Source of the DNA: Arthrobacter sp. SDTb3-6
GTDB taxonomy: Bacteria; Actinomycetota; Actinomycetes; Actinomycetales; Micrococcaceae
Length of the DNA: 64,000 nt
Assembly (NCBI RefSeq): GCF_013376095.1
Contig: NZ_JAAMFN010000005.1
Location: 62,001-126,000 of the forward strand
Direction of reading: 5' to 3'
The notes below the pieces were generated by a model that saw only the letters and a list, made by a program, of their open reading frames with translations, was not told the DNA's origin and did not search any database. The stretch's first letter is position 1, and each line of letters begins with the position of its first letter. A program made the translations under genes and the position numbers. Shown piece after piece: positions 51,373 through 61,185 of this stretch.

Positions 51373-53571
51373 ATGGGGGCCATGAACAGTTTCATGAGGA
51401 CTTCAAGGAAATGGGTGCGGCCGGCGCTGCCGGCCCTGCTGATCCTGCTGTGGCTGGCAGCGGCCGGGGTGGGTGGGCCGACGTTCGGAAAAATCTCCCA
51501 GGTGTCCAGCAACGACCAGGCCGCCTTCCTGCCCGCCAGCGCCGAATCCACCGCGGTCCAGGAATGGCAGCACCGGTTTGTGGACAGCAGCACCGTGCCG
51601 GCCGTGGTGCTGGTCACCGCGAAAAGCAGGCCCACGGACGGCGAACTGGAGGTCCTGGCAGCCCTCCCCCGCACGATGGGCGCCGTCGCCGGTGTCCCCC
51701 AGGGCGCAGCGGGTGCAACAACCGGCATCGCCGGGCCCATCCCGTCCCAGGACGGTCTTGCCGTCGAATACATTGTCCCGGTGGCGGACGCCGGGGACCT
51801 GAAGACGGTCGTGGACGGGCTGCGCAAGGTCCTGGCCGCGAATGTCCCGGACGGCATGAGCTACTACGTCACGGGGCCGGCGGGGCTCGGCGCGGACCTG
51901 GTGGGCGCGTTCGCCGGGATCGACGGCGTGCTTCTGCTGGTGGCCCTGCTCGCCGTCTTTGTGATCCTGCTGCTGGTCTACCGCTCCGTGGTCCTGCCGG
52001 TCCTGGTGCTCTTCACCTCCGTCGCGGCCCTGTGTGCGGCCATTGTGGTGGTGTATTACATGGCCCGCTGGGGTTGGATCAAGCTCAGCGGGCAGAGCCA
52101 GGGTATCCTGTCCATCCTCGTCATCGGGGCAGCCACGGATTATTCGCTGCTGCTGGTGGCCCGCTTTCGGGAAGCCCTGCACCACGTGGAGTCGGCCCGG
52201 GCCGCCCTGGGCCGTGCCCTCCGCGGGGCGTGGGAGCCGATCACCGCCTCCGCCACCACCGTGATCCTCGCCCTGCTCTGCCTGTTGTTTTCCGAGCTGA
52301 ATTCCAACCGCAGCCTGGGCCCCATCGCCGCGATCGGCATCTTCTTCTCCCTTGTGGCCGCCCTGACCTGCCTGCCCGCCCTGCTGGCCGTCTTTGGCCG
52401 GGCCGCCTTTTGGCCGTTCCGGCCCAGGCTGGACACGGCGACCGCCCACAGCATTGCGCCGGGCATCCCCGGCGTCCCCGGTCCGGGCGACGCCACTGCG
52501 GGCCGGGGCCTTGACGGAGTCACCGGGCTGTGGCGGCGCATCAGCCTCGTCATTGCACGCCGGCCCCGCCTGACGTGGGTTCTTTCGCTTGCCCTGCTGG
52601 TGGTTGCCAGCGGCGGCATCCTCCAGCTGCAGGCCCACGGTGTGTCGCAGACCCAGGTCATCCTGGGCCCGAGCAACGCGGTGGACGGGCAGGCCGCACT
52701 GGCGCAGCACTTCAACGCCGGCAGCGGAAGCCCCGTGGTGGTCATTGCGGACCAGGCCAAGGCGGCCCAGGTGGTTTCCGCCGTCGAAAGCTCGGGGGGC
52801 ATTGCCGACGCCGCGGTCTACACGGGAAATTCGCGTCCCGGTCCGGATTCCGTCCCGGTGGCCAGGGACGGCCGGGTGATGGTCAACGCCACGCTGAAGG
52901 ACCAGGCGGACTCCGATGCCGCCGAACGTGTGGTGGTGGCCCTGCGGCGGGACCTGCCCGCCGTCGACGCAGGCGTGCTGGTGGGCGGGGTGTCCGCCAT
53001 TGCCCTGGACACCAACGTCACGGCACAACACGACCTGGCCACGATCATTCCCCTGGTCCTGGCCGTCATCCTGGTGGTCCTCATGGTGCTGCTGCGCTCC
53101 ATCCTGGCCCCGCTGGTGCTGATCGGCTCGGTGGTCCTGTCCTACACCGCGACCATGGGCGTATCCGCCGTGGTCTTCAACCACATCTTTGGTTTTCCCG
53201 GGGCCGACGCCACCGTCCCGCTGTTTGGCTTTGTGTTCCTGGTGGCCCTGGGCGTTGACTACAACATCTTCCTCATGACGCGGGTCCGGGAGGAGGCCCA
53301 GCTCCTCGGAACCCGTGCCGGCGTGTTGCGCGGGCTCGGCAAGACCGGCGGCGTAATCACCTCGGCCGGCGTGGTGCTGGCCGCCACCTTCGCCGCGCTG
53401 GGCGTCATTCCGCTGCTGTTCCTGGCCCAGCTGGCCTTCATCGTCGCCTTTGGCGTGCTGCTGGACACCACCCTTGTCCGTTCGCTGCTGGTCCCCGCAC
53501 TCTCCTATGACCTTGGCGCCCGTATTTGGTGGCCGGGGGCCGCCGGGAAACGCCACGGCAAAAGTGTTTGA
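51373..53571 (+). CDS. MMPL family (RND-like) transporter
   Basis: A 732-residue transporter with two copies of the 1+5 membrane-span layout. Two hallmark GxxxDY motifs sit in GAATDYSLLLVARFREAL and LGVDYNIFLMTRVREEA. The extracytoplasmic loops follow each first span. I chose ATG 51373 (GGAAG 5 bp upstream); ATG 51343 and 51382 are alternatives. Such proteins export lipids or hydrophobic drugs. The divergent MarR gene suggests inducible efflux. Confidence 0.9.
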   Translation: MGAMNSFMRTSRKWVRPALPALLILLWLAAAGVGGPTFGKISQVSSNDQAAFLPASAESTAVQEWQHRFVDSSTVPAVVLVTAKSRPTDGELEVLAALPRTMGAVAGVPQGAAGATTGIAGPIPSQDGLAVEYIVPVADAGDLKTVVDGLRKVLAANVPDGMSYYVTGPAGLGADLVGAFAGIDGVLLLVALLAVFVILLLVYRSVVLPVLVLFTSVAALCAAIVVVYYMARWGWIKLSGQSQGILSILVIGAATDYSLLLVARFREALHHVESARAALGRALRGAWEPITASATTVILALLCLLFSELNSNRSLGPIAAIGIFFSLVAALTCLPALLAVFGRAAFWPFRPRLDTATAHSIAPGIPGVPGPGDATAGRGLDGVTGLWRRISLVIARRPRLTWVLSLALLVVASGGILQLQAHGVSQTQVILGPSNAVDGQAALAQHFNAGSGSPVVVIADQAKAAQVVSAVESSGGIADAAVYTGNSRPGPDSVPVARDGRVMVNATLKDQADSDAAERVVVALRRDLPAVDAGVLVGGVSAIALDTNVTAQHDLATIIPLVLAVILVVLMVLLRSILAPLVLIGSVVLSYTATMGVSAVVFNHIFGFPGADATVPLFGFVFLVALGVDYNIFLMTRVREEAQLLGTRAGVLRGLGKTGGVITSAGVVLAATFAALGVIPLLFLAQLAFIVAFGVLLDTTLVRSLLVPALSYDLGARIWWPGAAGKRHGKSV

Positions 53572-53595
53572 CACCACGGCCGGCGGCATTAGTCT
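53568..53595 (+). promoter_or_regulatory. Candidate promoter of the MT0933-like gene
   Basis: TTGACA (53568-53573), 16 bp, TAGTCT (53590-53595). The -35 overlaps the MMPL stop. It gives the small downstream gene its own promoter. Confidence 0.55.
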
Positions 53596-53643
53596 TGAGG
53601 AAGTTGGGGCGGCAATGGCCCCGTGAGTGAAGGGAGGTGCCTT

Positions 53644-53838
53644 GTGTCTGTATTTGACAACATCAAGGGCAAGGCAGAAGAACTGATCGGCAGCCATGGC
53701 GACCAGGTCAAGGACGGCATCGAGAAGGCCGGCGACTTCGTCGACGAAAAGACCGATGGCAGGTTCCAGGACCAGGTTGACGGCCTGCAGCAGGCGGGTT
53801 CGGACTACGTGGACGGGCAAGCCCAAAACGGTCAGTAA
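53644..53838 (+). CDS. MT0933-like (Rv0909-type) small protein, orphan antitoxin family
   Basis: A 64-residue acidic helical protein (MSVFDNIKGKAEELIGSHGDQVKDGIEKAGDFVDEKT...) of the MT0933-like antitoxin family. GTG 53644 follows GGGAGGTGCCTT. In mycobacteria the family is paired with an SRPBCC-type toxin (Rv0910). No such gene is adjacent here, so a stress-protein or structural role may be more likely. Confidence 0.85.
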   Translation: MSVFDNIKGKAEELIGSHGDQVKDGIEKAGDFVDEKTDGRFQDQVDGLQQAGSDYVDGQAQNGQ

Positions 53839-53873
53839 CACCGACCCTTCGCCCCTGAATTGGCGTCAAAGGA

Positions 53874-53917
53874 GGCGCCGGTCCCGTCGAGAGACGGCAC
53901 CGGCGCCTTTCGCTTTT
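53874..53917 (+). terminator. Intrinsic terminator after the MT0933-like gene
   Basis: GGCGCCGGT (53874-53882) and ACCGGCGCC (53899-53907), with an inner CGTC/GACG stem, are followed by TTTCGCTTTTTT. It is a strong terminator on the plus strand. Confidence 0.88.
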
Positions 53918-53970
53918 TTGGCCGCGGGCTGCTCGCTGGCGCGTGGAGCCGCTGCGTTGGGCGCCCGCTC

Positions 53971-55086
53971 CTATGCGCCCTGGCGTGCCGGCTGCGGCAC
54001 AGCCCCGGATTCGCTGTCGGCAGCGCCGGCCGTACCGGCATCGCCGGCAGCCGGCGCCTCCTGGGCCTCGCGGGCAAGGGCGGTCAGCCTGGACACGGCC
54101 CGGAAGTACTTTTTCTGGTAGCCGCCGGCCATCATTTCCGGCGTGAACAGGGTGTCCAGGGGTGCTCCGCTGCCCAGGATCGGCACGTCCTTGTCATACA
54201 GGCGGTCGGCGAGGACCACGAAGCGCAGGGCCACCGACTGCTCGGTAATGGTGTGCACATTGCGCCAGACGACGGCGTCGATCCCGTCGATCAGCTGCCG
54301 GTAACGGGACGGGTGGACGCCGGCCAGGTGCTCCACGAGCGTGCCGAAGTCATCCACGGCCACGGTCTTGCCGGCAAACTCCCGGCGCATGGTGGTGTCA
54401 AGGTCGCTGTTGGGCAGCGGCTCCGGCGGGGTGGGCAGGCCGCGGTGGCGGAAGTCCTCACCGTCAATGTGCAGGATCTCGAACTGGTCCGCCAGCACCT
54501 GGATCTCGCGCTGGAAGTCAACCGCAGCGAAACGGCCGTCACCCAGGGAACCGGGCAGGGTGTTGGACGTGGCCGTCAGCTTGACACCGGCGTCGGCCAG
54601 TTCACGCATAAGCCGGGACATCAGCACGGTGTCACCGGGATCGTCCAGTTCAAATTCGTCGATGCACACCAGCTTGTAGCTGCTCAGCGCCTCCACTGTC
54701 TTGCGGAAGGACAGGGCACCGACCAGGTTGGTGTACTCCACGAAGGTGCCGATGGCCTTGGGGCCGTCCACCTGGTGCCACAAGGAGGAGAGCAGGTGCG
54801 TCTTGCCGACGCCAAAACCGCCGTCGAGGTAGATTCCGGCGCGCGACTCGGCCTTCCTGGACTTGCCGCCGAAGAGCCTGCGGAGCCCGCCGGCCGGCTT
54901 GGCGGCCACCTGGGAGCCGAAGCCCTCCAGCACGCGCACCGCCTCGGCCTGTGAGGGCTGCGACGGATCCGGGCGGTAGCTGGCGAAGGAAACTTCGCCA
55001 AAGCGTGGCGAGGGAACAAATCCCTTCAGCAGTTCCTCCACCGACACGGCCGGCCGGCGGGTGGAAAGTTGCTCAACGTGTACCAA
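53971..55086 (-). CDS. zapE: ZapE/AFG1-family ATPase
   Basis: A 371-residue AAA-type ATPase: Walker A GGFGVGKTHLL, Walker B VCIDEFELDDPGD, sensor TATSNTLP, and the family stretch RYRQLIDGIDAVVWRNV. In E. coli ZapE acts on the division ring; AFG1 relatives handle membrane protein quality. The best start is TTG 55086 (MVHVEQLSTRRP); no good ribosome site is seen. The C-terminus is an Ala/Gly/Ser-rich tail. Confidence 0.9.
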   Translation of the reverse strand: MVHVEQLSTRRPAVSVEELLKGFVPSPRFGEVSFASYRPDPSQPSQAEAVRVLEGFGSQVAAKPAGGLRRLFGGKSRKAESRAGIYLDGGFGVGKTHLLSSLWHQVDGPKAIGTFVEYTNLVGALSFRKTVEALSSYKLVCIDEFELDDPGDTVLMSRLMRELADAGVKLTATSNTLPGSLGDGRFAAVDFQREIQVLADQFEILHIDGEDFRHRGLPTPPEPLPNSDLDTTMRREFAGKTVAVDDFGTLVEHLAGVHPSRYRQLIDGIDAVVWRNVHTITEQSVALRFVVLADRLYDKDVPILGSGAPLDTLFTPEMMAGGYQKKYFRAVSRLTALAREAQEAPAAGDAGTAGAADSESGAVPQPARQGA

Positions 55087-55336
55087 GGGTTGATCCGTTC
55101 ATCGCAGGAATTCTATGCATGCTTCAGGGCCCCGGCGGGGGCCCCTTCAAGAATACCCACTCCGATATTGCGCCACGTTAACTTCAGGGACTAATCCCCG
55201 GATCCCCGTGGTTACTGTAAAAAGGAAGTCCGGCCGCTTTTTTGGAAGCTGCAGCCGGTAAATACCGCCCCGCCCCATGGATGGCACCGGAAATTCCCGG
55301 TACCGCCCGGTGCGGGCCGTCTAGGGAAGGGGCACC

Positions 55337-56257
55337 ATGCCCGTTGCAGTTGAAAAAAATGAGAAGTTTGCCAGCTACGCCCACCCGGAGCGCCTGGTTT
55401 CCACCGAATGGCTGGCCAAGGCCCTGGCCGACGGCGCCACGAAGGACGGCAGCCTGGTCGTCGTCGAATCCGATGAAGACGTGCTCCTGTACGAGACCGG
55501 CCACATCCCCGGCTCGGTCAAGGTCGACTGGCACACCGACCTGAACGACGACGTGGCCCGCGACTACATCGACGGCGCGGCGTTTGCCAGGCTGGCCGCG
55601 GCCAAGGGCATCTCCCGCGACACCACCGTGGTGGTGTACGGCGACAAGTCCAACTGGTGGGCCGCCTACGCACTGTGGGTCTTCACCCTGTTCGGCCACC
55701 AGGACGTCCGCCTCCTCGACGGCGGCCGTGACAAGTGGATTGCCGAGGGCCGCGAATTGACCACCGAGCGCACGGCCGTCACCCCGGCCGCCGGCTACCC
55801 CGTCGTGGAGCGCAATGACGCCCCCATCCGTGCCTACAAGGAAGACGTGCTAGCACACCTGGGCAAGCCGCTGATCGACGTCCGCTCCCCCGAGGAGTAC
55901 TCGGGCGAGCGCACCCACATGGCCGCCTACCCCCAGGAAGGCACCCTGCGCGGCGGGCACATCCCCACCGCCGCCTCCATCCCCTGGGGCCGCGCCGCGG
56001 ACACCGACGGCACCTACCGCAGCCGCGAGGAGCTTGAGGCCCTGTACCTGGGCGAAGCGGGCCTGAAGGCCGGCGACGACGTGGTGGCCTACTGCCGCAT
56101 CGGCGAGCGTTCCAGCCACACCTGGTTCGCGCTGAAGTACCTGCTGGGCTTCGAGACCGTCCGCAACTACGACGGCTCCTGGACCGAGTGGGGCAACAGC
56201 GTCCGTGTCCCGATCACCAAGGGCACCGAGCGCGGCGAACTGCCCTCGGCGAACTAG
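55337..56257 (+). CDS. Thiosulfate/3-mercaptopyruvate sulfurtransferase (tandem rhodanese)
   Basis: A 306-residue protein with two rhodanese domains. The inactive first domain includes [17 protein letters not shown]. The active second has [13 protein letters not shown] and the catalytic Cys in [16 protein letters not shown]. It transfers sulfane sulfur to cyanide or thiol acceptors. GGGAAGGGGCACC precedes the ATG. The SufE-like gene 50 bp downstream suggests a shared role in sulfur delivery. Confidence 0.93.
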   Translation: MPVAVEKNEKFASYAHPERLVSTEWLAKALADGATKDGSLVVVESDEDVLLYETGHIPGSVKVDWHTDLNDDVARDYIDGAAFARLAAAKGISRDTTVVVYGDKSNWWAAYALWVFTLFGHQDVRLLDGGRDKWIAEGRELTTERTAVTPAAGYPVVERNDAPIRAYKEDVLAHLGKPLIDVRSPEEYSGERTHMAAYPQEGTLRGGHIPTAASIPWGRAADTDGTYRSREELEALYLGEAGLKAGDDVVAYCRIGERSSHTWFALKYLLGFETVRNYDGSWTEWGNSVRVPITKGTERGELPSAN

Positions 56258-56307
56258 CCTGCGTCCCGGTTGTCCCTTCCAGCGGAAAGAAACGTACGCT
56301 TTAGTTG

Positions 56308-56766
56308 ATGACTACTTCACAAGCCCTCCCGCAGGCGCTGGCCGAGATCGTGAACGACTTCCAGGAACTTGAGGAAAGCGACCGCCTGACGCTCCTCCTG
56401 GAATTCTCCCGGTCCCTGCCGGCCCTGCCGGAACGCCTAACGTCCCACCCCGAACTGCTCGAACAGGTGGTGGAATGCCAGTCGCCGCTGTTCCTGACCG
56501 TCGAGGCAGAAAAGACCGACCACGGCGACGTGGTGCGGCTGTTCTTCCAGGCCCCTCCGGAGGCTCCCACCACGCGTGGTTTCGCCTCCGTCCTTTTCGA
56601 AGGGCTGGACGGGCTGACGGCGGAGGAAATCCTGGCCGTGCCGGACGACATGCCCGAACAGCTGGGCCTCACGCGCGCCATTTCGCCGCTGCGCATGCGC
56701 GGCATGTCCGCCATGCTGGGCCGGGTCAAGCGCAAGATTGCCGGCGGACTGCGCCCGGCAGCCTGA
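56308..56766 (+). CDS. SufE-family sulfur acceptor protein
   Basis: A 152-residue SufE-like protein (LAEIVNDFQELEESDRLTLLLEFSRSLP...). The sulfur-accepting Cys is in QVVECQSPLFLTVE. FFQAPPEAPTTRGFASVLFEGLDGLTAEEI matches the family core. SufE stimulates cysteine desulfurases. Pairing with a sulfurtransferase is common in actinobacteria. ATG 56308 is preferred to TTG 56305. Confidence 0.9.
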   Translation: MTTSQALPQALAEIVNDFQELEESDRLTLLLEFSRSLPALPERLTSHPELLEQVVECQSPLFLTVEAEKTDHGDVVRLFFQAPPEAPTTRGFASVLFEGLDGLTAEEILAVPDDMPEQLGLTRAISPLRMRGMSAMLGRVKRKIAGGLRPAA

Positions 56767-56789
56767 CGGCCGCACCGGACGCCACCGGC

Positions 56790-57290
56790 ATGGCCAGGAA
56801 GAAAAGTGCCGGAAGCACAGGCACCCCTGCCACAGCCGCCCTGGCTGCGGCAGGGGTGCCCTTCACCGCGCACGCCTACACGCACGATCCCACCGCAGCC
56901 AGCTATGGGCTGGAAGCCGCCGCCGTGCTGGGCGTGCCGCCGGCGCGGGTGTTCAAGACCCTGATGGCCGACGTCGACGGCTCCCTCACGGTGGCAGTGG
57001 TGCCGGTCAACGGCACCCTGGACCTGAAGGCCCTGGCGCATGCCCTGGGCCTGAAGCGGGCAGCCATGGCGGACCCGGCCCGTGCCCAGCGCCGCACCGG
57101 GTACGTCCTGGGCGGCATCTCGCCCCTGGGCCAGCGCCAACACTCCCCCACTGTCGTGGACGTCTCCGCCCTCCACTTCGAGACCATTTACGTCTCCGGC
57201 GGCCGCCGCGGCTTCGACGTCGAGCTTGCCCCGGCGGACCTCATCGCCCTGACCCAGGCAATGACCGCCCCGATCGGCCACCCGGCGTAG
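56790..57290 (+). CDS. ybaK: YbaK-type aminoacyl-tRNA deacylase
   Basis: A 166-residue single-domain editing protein that hydrolyses mischarged Cys-tRNA(Pro) in the family. Motifs are the conserved Lys in RVFKTLMADVDG, the VNGTLDLKALAHALGLKRAAMADP core and GYVLGGISPLG. It follows the SufE-like gene by 23 bp on the same strand. It is probably part of the same transcript, though functionally separate. Confidence 0.92.
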   Translation: MARKKSAGSTGTPATAALAAAGVPFTAHAYTHDPTAASYGLEAAAVLGVPPARVFKTLMADVDGSLTVAVVPVNGTLDLKALAHALGLKRAAMADPARAQRRTGYVLGGISPLGQRQHSPTVVDVSALHFETIYVSGGRRGFDVELAPADLIALTQAMTAPIGHPA

Positions 57291-57312
57291 CCCGCCGGCC
57301 AGCCACCCGGGC

Positions 57313-58548
57313 TCAGCCCCGGGGCAGCGTGTACCGGCCCAGACGGGGGCGCAGCCAGGTTTCGACGGCGTTCTCCCACCGCTCCGGGTCCATGTTCCAT
57401 TCCTTCGTGTGCCGGGCCTTGCTGAACGGCTCGAAGGTGACCATTTCGGGGTTGCGCCGGGCCAGTTCGGCCGTGGGCTCATACGGGACAAAGTCGTCGT
57501 CAACGCTGTGCAGGACCAGCACGGGGGTGCGCAGTTCGACGGCGCGGGCCACCCAGTCCATGCTCTTGAGGTCCACCGGGGCGGCCAGGCCGGTAATGCG
57601 CCGGCCCACGGGGTGGCTGAGCATGAGCTGGCCATAGCGTCCCACATAGTCGGGGATCCGGTTGAGCTGTGCCTGGTGCGCCAGGACATTGACCCAGTTG
57701 ATGACCGGCCCGTCCAGGACCATGGCCAGGATGTGCCGGCGGTTGCGCGCCAGATCGGCAGCCTGCAGGCAGATGGCACCCCCCATGGAATAGCCGAACA
57801 GGACAACGTCCTTGGCGCCGTGCTGCACGGCGTAGTCGATGGCCGCCTCGACGTCACGCCACTCGGTGACGCCCAGGCCGTACCGCCGGTCCGCCGCGTA
57901 GGGGGCGTCGCCGTCGTTCCGGTAGGAGATGAGGAGGGCATTCATGCCCAGCCGGTGGGCGGCCGGCACCGACGGCAGGCCCTGGCTGCGGGTGGCACCG
58001 CGGCCGTGGACCATGACGGCCCAGGTCGGCAACGCGTTGGGTGCCCGGACCAGCCACGCGGGGGCGGGCCCGTCCGGCAGCTCGATCATGACGTCCTCGC
58101 TGTCCAGCCCCATCTCCTGCGGGTGGGCATAAATGCTCCCGGACCACCAGCCCCGGGTGGCGGTGCGCAGGTCGCCCCCCACGACCTCGAGCACTTCGCG
58201 GGTCACGCTGCCTTCGCGTGGCACATAGGAGATGATCCGGCCCACCACGGCATGGGCCCGGCCGCCGTCGAAGTAAATCGCGTAGCGGCCCTCGATGATG
58301 GTGTCCACGGTGGCCCCCAGGACCACCTGCTGCTCGGGGCCGTTGGCGATCACGGCCAGGATGGACACGTCGTCCGCCCGGGCCTTTTCCGGCGTGACCA
58401 CGCGGCGGGCAAAATAGGCCGCCAGCGCCGAGGTGGCGGTGACCACGGAGAAGCCTGCCGCCCCTGCGGCCCCGGCCGCGAGCATGCCCCACTTCGCCCA
58501 ATGCCGGGACTGCTGCATTGGACCGGACTGCTGCGTTGAAGATGCCAT
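57313..58548 (-). CDS. Membrane-anchored alpha/beta hydrolase
   Basis: A 411-residue protein with an N-terminal span (about 20-46) and an alpha/beta hydrolase domain after residue about 170. The nucleophile elbow is LFGYSMGGAICLQ, an HGRGATR oxyanion loop lies earlier, the acid is in VDDDFVPY, and the His is in KARHTKEW. The start ATG 58548 (MASSTQQSG) is chosen, as the extra upstream frame is Arg-rich and lacks a ribosome site. The substrate is unknown. Confidence 0.86.
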   Translation of the reverse strand: MASSTQQSGPMQQSRHWAKWGMLAAGAAGAAGFSVVTATSALAAYFARRVVTPEKARADDVSILAVIANGPEQQVVLGATVDTIIEGRYAIYFDGGRAHAVVGRIISYVPREGSVTREVLEVVGGDLRTATRGWWSGSIYAHPQEMGLDSEDVMIELPDGPAPAWLVRAPNALPTWAVMVHGRGATRSQGLPSVPAAHRLGMNALLISYRNDGDAPYAADRRYGLGVTEWRDVEAAIDYAVQHGAKDVVLFGYSMGGAICLQAADLARNRRHILAMVLDGPVINWVNVLAHQAQLNRIPDYVGRYGQLMLSHPVGRRITGLAAPVDLKSMDWVARAVELRTPVLVLHSVDDDFVPYEPTAELARRNPEMVTFEPFSKARHTKEWNMDPERWENAVETWLRPRLGRYTLPRG

Positions 58549-58670
58549 GAACCCATTCTGCCCATGCCGCGGCGGGCCCGTCGAGCGGCGCACCGGCCCT
58601 GCCGACCTTTCCCGGGCAACATTTTGGCCACGGACGCGGTTTTGCCCCGGCACCCGCCTAAGCTGGTGCC

Positions 58671-59162
58671 ATGAGCGACGCGATCATTATCCTGACGGAA
58701 GAGCCACTGGGCCCCGGCGATGCCGTAAACATCACCGACCTGTACAGTCCCGGGGACGACGTGGAACTGGTGCTGCTGGTTCCGGCCGACACCAAGCGGC
58801 ACCTGCTGGTGGACGTCATTGACCAGCTGACCATGCTGGACCTGCCGGCCGCGTTGCGGGAGTTCAGGGAAAAGCCGGATGCACAGGCCGTGCGCGCCAC
58901 CGCCGAGGAGACGCTCCAGACGTCGCTGGCCGTGCTGCTGGCCGCCGGCGCCAAGGCCACCGGGCGTGTTGCCGAGGGCGACGCCGTGGCCTCCCTGGTT
59001 GCCCAGGTCACCGAGTCCGGCGCCCGCCAGGCCGTGGTGGTGACCCGCCCGCACGCCGTGGCCGACACCTTCCGGCAGGACTGGGCACACCAGGCACAGC
59101 GCAAGCTGGGGCTGCCCGTGCTGCATCTGTATGCCGGTTCGGGATTTATTGGCGACTCGTGA
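58671..59162 (+). CDS. Conserved actinobacterial protein, universal-stress-like fold
   Basis: A 163-residue alpha/beta protein (MSDAIIILTEEPLGPGDAVNITDL...QAVVVTRPHAVADTFRQDWAHQAQRKLGLPVLHLY). The alternating strands and C-terminal pattern recall universal-stress/Rossmann-like domains, without an ATP-binding GxxGxGxxS motif. Homologues are often mislabelled indole-3-glycerol-phosphate synthase; I see no support for that. It abuts msrB. Confidence 0.7.
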   Translation: MSDAIIILTEEPLGPGDAVNITDLYSPGDDVELVLLVPADTKRHLLVDVIDQLTMLDLPAALREFREKPDAQAVRATAEETLQTSLAVLLAAGAKATGRVAEGDAVASLVAQVTESGARQAVVVTRPHAVADTFRQDWAHQAQRKLGLPVLHLYAGSGFIGDS

Positions 59163-59176
59163 ACGTTGAGCACAGT

Positions 59177-59596
59177 ATGAATGATTTTGTGGCACCTACA
59201 GTGGTCAAGTCCGACGAGCAGTGGCAGCAGGAGCTGACGCCGGAAGAGTTTGCCGTGCTGCGCCGGGCCGGCACGGAGCGGCCGTTCACCGGCGAGTACT
59301 GGGACTCCACCCAGGAAGGGGTGTATGCCTGCCGGGCTTGCGGCGCGGAACTGTTCACGTCCCGTGAAAAGTTTTCCTCACACTGCGGCTGGCCGTCCTT
59401 CTTTGCCCCCCTGGCCGACGGGACCGTGCGGTACCTGCATGACAACTCCCTGGGCATGGAACGGATCGAGGTCCGCTGCGCCGCCTGCGATTCGCACCTG
59501 GGCCACCTGTTCAAGGGCGAAGGCTATGACACCCCCACCGACGAGCGCTTCTGCATCAATTCGGTCTCGTTGACGCTGAAGCCGGCGAGGGCGTAG
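59177..59596 (+). CDS. msrB: Peptide-methionine (R)-S-oxide reductase MsrB
   Basis: MsrB repairs the R form of methionine sulfoxide. The 139-residue protein has two zinc CxxC pairs (CRAC, CAAC), the GWPSFF and HLGHLF motifs, and the catalytic Cys in RFCINSVSL. ATG 59177 is preferred; GTG 59159 would overlap the previous stop. Confidence 0.95.
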   Translation: MNDFVAPTVVKSDEQWQQELTPEEFAVLRRAGTERPFTGEYWDSTQEGVYACRACGAELFTSREKFSSHCGWPSFFAPLADGTVRYLHDNSLGMERIEVRCAACDSHLGHLFKGEGYDTPTDERFCINSVSLTLKPARA

Positions 59597-59781
59597 CACG
59601 GGCCACCGCGGCGGCGCGGGCCAAGCATTTCCAACGCTTGGCCCGCGCCGCTTTTTTGTGCCGCTAAGCGTTACTATTGCTGTCGCTGAGGAATATCCAA
59701 CATAAGTTTTTCTGTTCCATTGGTAGGCTTCAAAAACCGTCCAGGACGGCACGCCACACGATCAGGAAAGGATGTTCGGAC

Positions 59782-61167
59782 ATGAGCATCACCGCGGAAG
59801 CACGGGGCACCGCCCCCGGAACCAACCCCCAGGCACCCGCCACCGATCCCGCGTGGCTGGCGCTCAAGCACGCCGCGACCTCCCTGCAGGAACTCCAGGC
59901 CAAGGACGGCTCCGTGCCCAACCCGGAGGACCACGCCCGGGCCAGGGACCTCATCGCCGCCGTCACCGGCTCCATCCAGGCACTTGCCCCGTACTTCCCG
60001 CACGACGCCGGGTACCTGCGCCTTGCCGTGGAGGACTTCAACAAGTGGGTGGCCGCCGGCCTCGGCGTGCCCGACTTCCTGGACTCCCTGCTGGCCTTCC
60101 AGCCGCAGGAGCACCGCGTCGACGGCCTGGGCCACTTGGTGGTGTTCCCCATGTACACGCAAAACGGCTCCACCTCCCGCTTCGTCGAGGCCGTCCTGGT
60201 GGAGGTCATCTGGCCGGAGTTCATCGGCGAGCTGGAAGCGGGCAGCTACTCCAACAAGCTGTTCGTGCCACTGCGCTTCATCGACTTCACCCCCGGCTAC
60301 GACAGCAACTCGGCCGTGCTGTTCCCGGAAAGCGTGGCCGTCCGCGAAACCCCCACCTTCACCTGGGGCGCCATCTTCCAGGACCGCGAGGCCGCGCGCT
60401 TCCGCCGCGTGGTCCGGGAGGCAGCCGCGGTGACCCGGCTGGAGGTCCCGGCGGACGCCGTCGAACTTTTGGACAGCCAGGCGCTCACGCAGGAAACGTT
60501 CGTGATGTGGGACTTGATCCACGACCGCACGCACATGCGCGGGGACCTGCCGTTTGACCCGTTCATGATCAAGCAGCGCATGCCGTACTTCCTGTATTCG
60601 CTGGAGGAACTGCGCTGCGACCTGACCGCCTACCGCGAGTCCGTGGCTGTGGAGCGCAACGACCAGGCCTCCCCCGAGGCGCGCCGGCATGCCCGGCTGG
60701 TCCAGTACGCGGTGATCTTTGACCGGATCTTCCGCTTCGCGATCACCGGCACCCGCGTGCGCAACTACGACGGGCTGGGCGGGCAGCTGTTGTTCGCCTG
60801 GCTGCACCAGCACCACGTGCTGCACTGGACCGACACGAAGCTTTCCATCGACTGGGCCGAGGTCCCGGACACGGTGATCGCCCTGGGACACGAGATCGAG
60901 GAGCTGTACTGGCGCTCGATTGACCGGCCCAAGCTGGCCCATTGGCTGGCCGCCTACGAGCTGGTCTCCGGCACGCTGACGCCGAACCCGGCCTCCACCT
61001 GGGCCAAGGGACCGGATGCCCTGCCGCTGACGGCGCCGCTGCGCGAGGTCACCGACCAGGTCATGGACGACGAATTCCCGCTCTCCATGTTCTACGAGGC
61101 CCTCTCCAAGAAGATGCGCGCCACCATCGAATCCACCTCCGGCATCACCGGCGCCAGCAAGGCCTAG
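59782..61167 (+). CDS. DUF6421 family protein
   Basis: A 461-residue protein matching the actinobacterial DUF6421 family as I remember it. It contains LIHDRTHMRGDLPFDPFMIKQ followed by YSLEELRCDLTAY, a HxxxH then EExxxD arrangement. This resembles the metal site of gluzincin/DPP III-like peptidases, although the family is uncharacterised. Start ATG 59782 is backed by GGAAAGGATG. It sits directly before an SDR and a threonine-aldolase gene, a trio that appears to travel together. Confidence 0.8.
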   Translation: MSITAEARGTAPGTNPQAPATDPAWLALKHAATSLQELQAKDGSVPNPEDHARARDLIAAVTGSIQALAPYFPHDAGYLRLAVEDFNKWVAAGLGVPDFLDSLLAFQPQEHRVDGLGHLVVFPMYTQNGSTSRFVEAVLVEVIWPEFIGELEAGSYSNKLFVPLRFIDFTPGYDSNSAVLFPESVAVRETPTFTWGAIFQDREAARFRRVVREAAAVTRLEVPADAVELLDSQALTQETFVMWDLIHDRTHMRGDLPFDPFMIKQRMPYFLYSLEELRCDLTAYRESVAVERNDQASPEARRHARLVQYAVIFDRIFRFAITGTRVRNYDGLGGQLLFAWLHQHHVLHWTDTKLSIDWAEVPDTVIALGHEIEELYWRSIDRPKLAHWLAAYELVSGTLTPNPASTWAKGPDALPLTAPLREVTDQVMDDEFPLSMFYEALSKKMRATIESTSGITGASKA

Positions 61168-61185
61168 GTGGGTACTGTAGGAGGC

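Noticed and set aside
51403-53841. 812-codon open frame on the minus strand
   Set aside because: It is fully antisense to the MMPL transporter, which has clear family motifs; the composition (His/Gln/Gly-rich) is that of a shadow.
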